In this document: piece after piece, positions 57,701-64,000 of the stretch | How positions within the stretch are numbered: the stretch's first letter is position 1 | How the letters are laid out: each line of letters starts with the position of its first letter | From: Anastrepha obliqua | Taxonomy: Eukaryota; Arthropoda; Insecta; Diptera; Tephritidae | Reading direction: 5' to 3' | Length of the DNA stretch: 64,000 bases | NCBI RefSeq assembly: GCF_027943255.1 | Contig: NC_072893.1 | Coordinates: 129,703,784 to 129,767,783, forward strand | Translations under genes and position numbers: made by a program | The notes under the pieces: generated by a model | The model's input: only the letters and a program-made list of their open reading frames with translations | The model's database searches: none | What the model was told of the DNA's origin: nothing

Positions 57701-59742
57701 AATAACAACCTAACAATTCAGCATATTTTATCAGATTGCCCAAATCTTCACGCTCAACGCTCTGAAGCATTTCAAACACAGAACACACTCCCGCTAATCC
57801 TTCCACTGCCCTCAGAATCTAATATAAGACTAATTTTTAACTTTCTAAAAGATATTGGAATGTTTCACTTAATTTAAACCTTTAGAAATAAGTATTATAA
57901 CCATATGACTAAGCCGATAGCCTTGGTAGCTTGTGTTAAAAAGTTATTTTGTAAATTTAATTATAGATAACAAATAAATAATAATAATAATATTATTCCT
58001 TAGCGCCCAGCGACAAGGAACAGCGTGAGTTCATTGCACAGGAGCTGCCTTCGCTGCCTTGGGAATTCTATGAACGTGATTGGCACAATGAACGACGTCT
58101 TAACGAAAGCTGCGCACCGTATCCGCACATTTTGCAACTTCACTTCCACAACAACTACTGGCAAGTACACCGCAGCGATAATTTGACACTCTATCTCTAC
58201 GGCGCCTATTACGACAATCGGACTTATGTACAGAGCTGGGAAGGCGAGGTGTTGGTGCGCATACTCACCATGGTGAATACGATTGACGTGCAATTTGCTG
58301 ACTATCCACCCAGCTATTGCCAGCTGTGGTACGAGGAACAAAATATGCCGATCATTGTGCCAGTCAGAGAATATCGTGTGACTTGGTATTCAGACTGGGG
58401 CAATGGCCCCGACTACTACTATCCCACATTTGTTGAGTGCGCAATGCCACAGGAAGTGCGACATTTGGTGCCACAAACTGTCTCATTAGTGCCATCGGAG
58501 TGTGCGCGTGCCACAAATAATCTCCGTGTGATCTATGAACCGCCAGCAGTGAATCATACTCAGCGCGGCTTCGCTGTTTGCTCGACGGGTCTATACAATC
58601 CTGATAGAGATAATTCGGTGCGCTTGGTTGAATGGCTGGAGCTTTTGCGTTTACTGGGCGCCGAACACGTGATGTTGCCCAATTTCGGTATACATCCGAA
58701 CGCCACGAGCGTGCTGCGTCACTACGAAAGTGAGGGTTTTGTCTCGGCGCCGGGCATATCGCTGGTGCGTGGTGAGCCCGCGTTGCCACACTTCACATAC
58801 GCGGCAATAAAAATGTGCTTAAATAATCATCGACTCAACGAGATCATACCGTTGAACGATTGTCTCTATCGGAATATGTACAAGTACGAATATATAGTGG
58901 TATTGGATGTCGATGAGGTGATTATGCCAGTGGGCGAACAACGCAGCTGGGCCGATTTGGTGCAATACGCGAAAGAGCATATACGCTATGACGATTGTGA
59001 AGGCTTGACGTCACTCTGCTTCCGCAATATCTACTTTCCAGCTTATCCGGAACGCAAGCCGTTTAGTGCCGAAGTGCCATACTACATGTATATGATGCAG
59101 CATGTGGCACGTGTTGCCGAACACTTGGAGCCTATGATGGCCACTAAGTGTTTTCACAATGCCACCACTGTAACGGGACTGCACAATCACTTTGCACTAC
59201 ACTGGACGGGCGGTTGTGGCATGCAGACGGTAAACGAGACAGCGGGGCAAATGCAACACTATCGTGAACCGGATGTACCAGAAACGTTGGAGAATCCCGT
59301 TATCGATGATGTTATATGGCGCTACAAGGAGCCGTTGGTGAAGCGCACGCAAAAGGTGCTGCGGCAATTGGGACTACTGCGACAGGTGAAGGTGAGTTAA
59401 GTGTGCGGGAAGCGGGCGATGGTGTAAATTTTCATTTATGCGCAGGCGAAAGCGGTAGACATATACAAGGAAGCAGGAATGCCTGAGGCGGCGAAAGGAG
59501 AGTTTGCAGAGCATGCAAAGGAAGTAGAGGTAGAAAAGGCCGTAACGATGAGAGGAAGCGTAGAAGAAAGTGATGCTGAGGAGGAAGTAGAAGAGACGCA
59601 GGAAAATAAATTAAAATTGTCAGGAATAGAGACGGATGCAAAGCTTGAAACAGAGACGGAGGCGGAGAGAGGAGTTGGAATGGTAGGTGAGAAGGCAGAG
59701 GTGCAATATACGACAAAGTTGGGTGGCAAGAGCGAGCTATGA
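51778..59742 (+). CDS. GT92-family glycosyltransferase (type II membrane protein)
   Basis: Three exons: 51778-51922, 58004-59391, 59446-59742, together 1830 nt and 609 residues. Intron 1 (phase 1) is interrupted by an I-type retrotransposon; intron 2 is 54 bp (GTGAGT...TGCGCAG, phase 0). Residues about 5-22 (RASLWLLLCISTSLTILG) form the signal anchor of a Golgi type II enzyme. The luminal part has the GT92 (DUF23) landmarks: YCQLWYEEQNMPIIVPV, FAVCSTGLYNPDRDN, a RLVEWLELLRLLGAEHV helix, YRNMYKYEYIVVLDVDEVIM with the DVD metal site at residues 350-352, FRNIYFP, and ALHWTGGCGM. Members add sugars, typically galactose, to glycans; the acceptor here is unknown. Exon 3 encodes a glutamate/lysine-rich tail (SDAEEEVEETQENK...) that is atypical and may be poorly conserved. 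The decoy acceptor created by the insertion raises doubt about correct splicing. Confidence 0.85.
51958..51969 (+). repeat. Left target-site duplication of the I-type element
   Basis: TATTATTCCTTA, identical to 57991-58002. It is the pyrimidine tract of the original intron-1 acceptor. Confidence 0.85.
51971..51972 (+). promoter_or_regulatory. Decoy 3' splice site formed at the transposon junction
   Basis: The left duplication supplies CTATTATTCCTTA and the element's first bases supply CAG, making a textbook acceptor TATTCCTTACAG|TCGTCG only 48 nt after the exon 1 donor. Use of it would add about 36 residues and then a stop. Confidence 0.5.
52136..53646 (+). pseudogene. I-element ORF1 (gag-like), one frameshift
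   Basis: The original start is probably the ATG at 52136 (MENNIPFPSGNRFDILSDSM). That frame hits TAA near 52310, and homology continues in the frame open from before 52351 to the stop at 53646 (FIIIKSSEENNEISKYS before the first Met). A conserved RNA-binding-type region (about 52350-52760, VSILKDGSLLVLTKSKKVAE) precedes three zinc knuckles: CRNCQLLGHTTKKC, a variant CEVCNLPPHTPELC and CANCFGPDPASARDC. The C-terminal 200 residues are Ser/Thr/Asn-rich and disordered. Product role: RNA-binding gag-like protein of the element. A 27-nt palindrome lies in its first codons at 52173-52199. Confidence 0.8.
53699..57870 (+). pseudogene. I-element ORF2 (endonuclease-RT-RNase H), heavily broken
   Basis: Start ATG at 53699; codons MVL are followed at once by a TTAA-flanked MITE, after which the frame resumes at 54451 (ILQWHIKGYHNNYQDLG). 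Endonuclease pieces: ICIQKTHL, GDYNSWSPLWGSP, HVDITLSSP, HNSDHYPI (54480-55060). A linker follows, then RT blocks: ILKPNKEPNDLRNYRAISLI, FQAGKSTLNALLFL, VDFAKAFDNI, GIPQGSPLSVTLFLVAF and catalytic CLYADDLY (about 56400). Directly after YADD, the text jumps to MKILGVIFDSKY; about 80 residues of the palm/thumb are deleted. Another gap follows MEKITKK. RNase H: LLTDGSKQKDG, CTDSKSVFL, WIPSHSGILGNEQA. After a stop at 57685 a CHFCNNNN..HILSDC zinc motif remains near 57690-57740. Confidence 0.85.
53710..54446. mobile_element. 737-bp MITE at TTAA (piggyBac-type target) inside the I element
   Basis: Perfect 17-bp terminal inverted repeats GGGGTAACACCACTGTA (53710-53726, and its complement at 54430-54446) are flanked by TTAA on both sides (53706-53709 and 54447-54450). 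The interior is AT-rich with no transposase. A TTAA target with precise duplication is the hallmark of piggyBac-type transposition, although the GGGG start is not the commonest piggyBac end. Confidence 0.85.
57991..58002 (+). repeat. Right target-site duplication of the I-type element
   Basis: TATTATTCCTTA, followed by the G that completes the true acceptor AG (58002-58003) of GT92 exon 2. Confidence 0.85.
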
Positions 59743-60496
59743 TCGAAGGTAATGTGACCATCAGTGATTTTATTTTTGCTGCGCCAAGAAAATATACTTT
59801 TTTTAATTTTCAAATTTAACTAAATGCATAAAATGTTGCGGCTGGAAAAGTAGGCACGCGAGATAAGGTTGTCAAGTGTGAACGACCAATTCTTCTGAGT
59901 AATCTGAAAGCAGTACAAAATTTAAATATATTTTTTTAATTAAATTTAAAAGATAAGATGTTTTAAAAGATTACATTTCGCATGAGCATGGAACGGCGAG
60001 GACATATGTATATATATATATATATATTTCCTAATTCGGTGCCTTATTTATCCTGAAGGCTACTCAAAACTGAGGAATATCGATTATTTATGGGATTTGG
60101 AATTTTTATGAAATCTTGCCGGTACAAAAAGTATCCTAAATTATGGGATTATATTGGCTAAGGTTCCTTTGTACCGTGAAAATAGGAAAATAAATCAACG
60201 AAAAATATTGTTGCTTTTATGTTGATAATTATGTATACCTGTAAAGAGTAGTTGTTGTAGTGATTTTGCAAGAATGTAACCAAATCCATAATAAATGAAA
60301 AAGTAGCCACCCAAAGTGGCCTCTCGGGCTGTCATAATTTCAAGGTATTTAGAGGGTTCACGAGTATAACCTCTTCTTCAGTATTTTTCTACTAAAATCT
60401 GTTCTGGCGGTAATTCTCAAAATAGATGAGAGTAAATCGGAATAAAGTCGATTCGAAAAAGATTCGCGGAACCATTTTTCAATCAGAAAAGATTTA
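59743..60496. other. 3' flank of the GT92 gene
   Basis: AATAAA at about 60189-60194 may be the polyadenylation signal. A (TA)n run lies at about 60008-60027. Otherwise nothing is recognised. Confidence 0.45.
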
Positions 60497-60625
60497 ATTC
60501 ATTCAATTATCAATTAGTCAGCCAATCAAATAATCAATCACCAAACATTTTTAAATCAAGCAATCAATCAATCAACCAGCAATCGATTATGAATTAAAAA
60601 ATCATTAATCAATAAATCGTCAATT
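60497..60625 (+). repeat. Degenerate (ATCA)n-like tract
   Basis: TCAATTATCAATTAGTCAGC and similar text, with ATCAATCAATCAAC in the middle. AT-rich, imperfect tetranucleotide-derived sequence. Confidence 0.6.
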
Positions 60626-60627
60626 AA

Positions 60628-61100
60628 TTAGTAGGTGCAAAAGAAATCCATTATTTTCTAGGAAGGTGCCTGTAGTGATCGATAACTCGTAAAGTATCCA
60701 TCAAAGAATTTAAGGTTTATGTTCGTTTTCAAGGTGACATTTCACACTAAAATAATGCTTTTGCTGTTTTTTGTTTGTTCTATTTAGTTGTGAGTTACAG
60801 GGTGTTAAAAATTGAAGTCAACAAAGAGAAATTTCGGTATATTTTACAGTTGCTCTTTGATAAAGGCGAAAATGCAAGCCAGGCCGCTGAAATTGGGAAT
60901 GGTGTTTATGGTGCTGATACCGTAACTGCTAATTGCGTGTAATTTCGATTCCGTTCAGGCATTTTTCATGTTAAAGAAAACGTAGACAAAATCGCAGAAA
61001 CAGACGAAGTTGGCTGGCTTGTTAATAGCCGTAGCATCGCCCAGGAGCTAAAAACCGATCGGTTTTAAACCATTTGCGCAACAATTCTACGTAAAATAAT
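60628..61100 (+). mobile_element. Mariner 5' fragment with left terminal repeat
   Basis: TTAGTAGGTGCAAAAGAAAT at 60628 resembles a mariner terminal repeat of the cecropia/Hsmar1-like kind. After about 170 bp of leader comes an N-terminal transposase frame: VNKEKFRYILQLLFDKGENA, SQAAEI, VYGADTVTANCV, a stop, FRFRSGIFHVKENVDKIAET, then SRSIAQELKTDRF and a stop. The catalytic DDE half and the right end are missing. The helix-turn-helix half is readable but carries stops and a deletion. Confidence 0.65.
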
Positions 61101-62544
61101 TTGATAGGCTTGAATTCAATTTTAGTTTCAGACAAAAAATGTATTCCACATCTGCGCCTCGAAATATTTCAACAGAATATCGATTTCACATTTTTGAATA
61201 TTTACTTTGCAGTCACATAAAAGATGTAATAAAAATTTAATCGTGCAAAATTTACTGCTCCAGTAACTGTTGAAAAATCATAAGAAAACACAAATATTCC
61301 TAAAAGAATCTGTCTTTACGCATCTGCGTATCTCTCGCCGTGAATTACGGTGTTTATTTGTGTACATTTGTTGGCAGTATATTGGATTTTTCACCTCACC
61401 AAGCACATGAGTGCATAAACGGGCGCCGTTGTGCATGTGTGTATGTGTGCTTGAACGGTTTTATGACACGCGAACACACCAAACGGACATAAATTGCAGC
61501 AGGTTGTCATTGCTCTGCCTTTGCTGCCTCCTCACACTTGCACCGCGGCAATGGTGTACGTGTGAATCGCCAGGCGGCTAAACGACCGACCGACCGATTG
61601 CTCCTGCCATTTACACATGTAAGACACAATCATCGCCATAAGGAGTAACAACTGCGTCTGAAAGAATGAAGAGAAAAGAGGAAACCGGAAAGAGGAGCTA
61701 TGCCGCCCGTGTGTGGCAGCGTGCCCGCGTGCAGCAAAAGGTGATTGTGTGGTAGCAAGTGAAATATGTTGGCTAAGGAACGTGACCGCCATCACTAAGC
61801 GCGGTCACGTGAGTCACAAGAACGAAGTGGGGAACAGAAGTGCTGGTGCAGGAGAATGAAATAAAAACGAGAAGAAAAATCACAAAGAAAATAAACTCAA
61901 AATTATGGCAAATAGAGTTTGCTCTAAAGAAATATGAAAGCAGCGCAAATATTGACAAACTCATTTAGCGGAAGTTTGTTAAAGGTATAACAGTAAATGT
62001 AAGAAAATAAAAGGCAAGCGCAAAATAAGAAAAAAAAACTAAAGCTTAAAACAAGAGTCGCCAAGCAAGAATGGTAGTGAAGAAGTAGCGAGAAAAAAGC
62101 AAAACTAAAGCACAGCGAAAAATGAAGTGAGGTTTTGCCTCCCTAATAAGTGTTAACATTCATGCAAACAGGTATGTGTGCTGAGTTCGAAAATTACCCG
62201 CTGCAGGTCAGCGCTAAGCGAGCATTCGGCGCCATAAATTTATGCGCCTGTCAGTTACAGTTAGTGCGGCGAGCGGGGTTTCAGTGGCGTACGTGGCGTA
62301 TGTGTAGGGCTGACCTGTGCGCACAACAGCCCACGCACGATCGCTTGCGCAGGTACACATTCTTTCGGGTGGGTCACATAATCAAGAGTAATGGTGCAAC
62401 ATTTGTATTGAGTACTGTTGCAAGTCTGGGAGCTTCGCGCAAAGGAAATTTTAAGGGAGAATTTTAAATTTTAAATTATCGAATTTTGATTTTTTATTTT
62501 TTTTTCAAAGCATAGCCGTCGTTAATGGGATGCCAAAACCCTAC
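61101..62544. other. Intergenic DNA, no gene supported
   Basis: 61.35-61.85 kb and 62.15-62.40 kb are GC-richer than average. TCAGTTACAG at 62251 would fit an initiator, but no TATA or DPE supports it. No exon was recognised. Confidence 0.45.
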
Positions 62545-62957
62545 CCTATTCCTTTCCATTCCCTGCCACTTCATCTCGTTTCATTCCATTTAATTTCTCT
62601 CATAGAATTTGATATTAATAGAAGTTTAATTGTATTTAAATTAAATTAGAAAAATCATTTGGACATAAATTAGGTAACTCCTTGATTTGCTTAAGCTTCC
62701 ATCCTATTTCTTTACATAACACCTCATACCATTTTCTCTTATTTCGTTCCATTTCATCTCATTTCATTCCATTTTATTTCACTTTATTTCATTACATCTA
62801 ATTCAATTTCATCTCATTTCATCCAACATTTCAAGATTTTAAGTTTACTCTGTTTCGCTTCATATCACATGACTAACCACATACAATTTTATCTTAATTC
62901 TTCTCATTTCATCTATCATTTCCTGGATTTTAATTTCACTTCCATTCCATTTTTCCC
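62545..62957 (+). repeat. Degenerate pyrimidine-rich CATTCCATTTCATCTCA repeat
   Basis: Dozens of variants of TTTCATTCC / ATTTCATCTCA occur in imperfect tandem. Related text (GTTCATTCCATTTCATGCCA) reappears at about 63688 after a LINE fragment. Confidence 0.7.
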
Positions 62958-63690
62958 GATAGCCAAGCTGCGATCAAGGCCCTGTCGTCGCCGTGTTGCA
63001 GCTCTCTTCTGGTGAGCTCCTGTAAAGAGGAATTCCAACATCTCGATAGAGCAGGCAAAATTTCCCATCTGGGTTCCTGGGCACAGGAATATAGAGGGAA
63101 ATGAAATTGCCGACGAGCTTGCCAGGAAGGCTTGCCAGGAAGGCGTCCGTTGTTAAAGGGAAACTACACAATTTCTTTCTAAAAAAAGCGCAAGACAGAT
63201 AGAGGTCTGTCTCATCGAGTGCTATTTCGAAAACACTATGGCCCCAATACGATAAAAACAGAACGCCTAAGGGGATAGGAATCCCCGCAATTCAATTTCC
63301 AAACTCATTGCGGAGTTTACTGGTCACTGGGGAATCGGTACTCATGCGGAGAAGCTTGGAATTCTGTACAACCCCTATTGCAGGAGCTGTGGGGATCGTG
63401 CAGAGAAAGAGTTTGTTGAACACTTTCTCTGCAAATGTCCGGCTCTAGTGGCCAGGCGCTTGAGATTCCTTAGCGTGTTCTTTGGGGATGACTTGAAGAA
63501 ATTCTCCAGCCTACATCCCTTTTCTCTCCTCCACTACATCAACAGCACTGGATGGCTGTAGAAGGTTTTCTTTTCCCAAAAATTTTTCTTTGCTCATAAT
63601 GTGGACTATTTATGGTATCAAAACGGCACGTAAGTGTTACTTGAAAGGTGCCTGTGGCACTCTTGCATTTTACCTACCTACCTACGTTCA
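62958..63690 (+). mobile_element. 3' end of an RNase H-bearing non-LTR element
   Basis: Starts abruptly in RNase H: DSQAAIKALSSPCCSSLLVS, HLDRAGKIS, then after a frameshift VPGHRNIEGNEIADELARKA and QEGVRC. Further on it gives FTGHWGIGTHAEKLGILYNP and a C-terminal CRSCGDRAEKEFVEHFLC-type zinc motif, ending GWL-stop at 63559-63561. A 3' UTR follows and an (ACCT)n tail near 63671-63686. An extra copy of CTTGCCAGGAAGG sits at 63118-63143. It is a 5'-truncated, frameshifted copy of an I/LOA-type element, distinct from the I element at 52-58 kb. Confidence 0.7.
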
Positions 63691-64000
63691 TTCCATTTCA
63701 TGCCACTTCGCGGAATGGATTTTTTATGAACAAGCCGCTCACAAAACCAACTGATGTTCGAAGGCAGCATAAAACTATTAGGGCGTTCACAAGAGCGTGC
63801 AAAAGACAATTCGTTTATTCAACACAAGCTTGTTGACTTCTCATCTCTGTTCTAGTCTCTACTGCGGTGTATACAATAACGGACTGCATCGGAGCGTACG
63901 CCAGGTGAACCATCGCTTTTCAATCGTAACTTTATTTCAGCCATTCACTGCCATCATTCAAATACCACCATCACCACTTTCACCATCACCACTTTGCATT
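63691..64000. other. End of window, no gene supported
   Basis: Contains CACCATCACCACTTT repeats near 63966-63996. Nothing else was identified. Confidence 0.45.

Larger units (their letters stand above)
51970..57990 (+). mobile_element. I-clade non-LTR retrotransposon in GT92 intron 1
   Basis: The element runs from CAGTCGTCG at 51970 to a (TAA)n tail ending at 57990, flanked by the 12-bp duplication TATTATTCCTTA. It is 6021 bp long, or 5280 bp without the nested MITE and its extra TTAA, a normal full length for I-type elements. Order: 5' UTR, ORF1 with CCHC knuckles, ORF2 with endonuclease, RT, RNase H and a terminal zinc motif. A CAG start, (TAA)n end and RNase H domain all fit the I clade. 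Both ORFs carry several frameshifts and deletions, so it cannot move by itself. It lies in the same orientation as the host gene. Confidence 0.9.

Noticed and set aside
59479..59742. An independent 87-aa gene
   Set aside because: It is better explained as the last exon of the GT92 gene: acceptor TGCGCAG at 59445, in phase with exon 2 after a 54-bp intron.
62251..62260. Transcription start site (TCAGTTACAG)
   Set aside because: A single initiator match with no TATA box, DPE or downstream exon is too common to call.

Overview
The window looks like nuclear DNA of a higher fly (Diptera), most likely a tephritid fruit fly or close relative. The reasons are very AT-rich intergenic DNA with long A/T-only stretches, short GT-AG introns (48 bp as reconstructed, 54 bp and 103 bp), fly-type coding style, and a dense load of non-LTR retrotransposons, mariner remnants and MITEs. 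There is no operon structure, no rRNA and no convincing functional tRNA. The family-level assignment is inference.

Only three host genes can be supported with a complete reading frame. (1) At 29148-29526 (+) is a two-exon gene for a small secreted ten-cysteine TIL-domain protein, a probable serine protease inhibitor, with a TATA/Inr-like core promoter just upstream. (2) At 46003-47476 (-) is a two-exon gene for a secreted DUF1397 / 27-kDa haemolymph glycoprotein-like protein, with a 390-bp MITE in its intron. (3) At 51778-59742 (+) is a three-exon gene for a type II membrane glycosyltransferase of family 92 (GT92) with a DVD metal-binding motif. A broken second GT92 copy lies at 43745-44672, so the DUF1397 gene sits between a live and a dead GT92 paralogue. 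Two further short candidate first exons (5924-5998 and 50016-50097) are weak.

Layout. 1-14.5 kb: AT-rich intergenic or intronic DNA with microsatellites, a 284-bp tandem repeat, a DUF4817-type DNA transposon fragment and a 273-bp MITE. 14.5-19.9 kb: an almost full-length R1-clade-like non-LTR element on the minus strand (ORF1 with zinc knuckles; ORF2 with endonuclease and reverse transcriptase, broken by one frameshift and one stop). 20-28.5 kb: a second R1-like fragment, a tRNA-derived SINE, an irritans-type mariner remnant, an internally deleted mariner with both ends, and a 683-bp foldback element. 29-33 kb: the TIL gene and RTE debris. 33.6-36.2 kb: a 5'-truncated R1-like element and a DNA transposon tail. 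37.4-39.4 kb: a degenerate repeat interrupted by a second copy of the same deleted mariner. 40.9-43.65 kb: a 2.7-kb array based on a heptanucleotide. 43.7-59.8 kb: the GT92 / DUF1397 cluster, which contains an I-clade element of about 6 kb. 60-64 kb: a mariner remnant, pyrimidine-rich repeats and the tail of an RNase H-bearing LINE.

The most striking arrangement is nested. A near full-length I-type element (51970-57990, flanked by a 12-bp duplication) landed one base before the 3' splice junction of GT92 intron 1. It duplicated the pyrimidine tract and created a decoy acceptor at its own 5' CAG. A 737-bp MITE in TTAA then landed inside this element, between codons 3 and 5 of ORF2.
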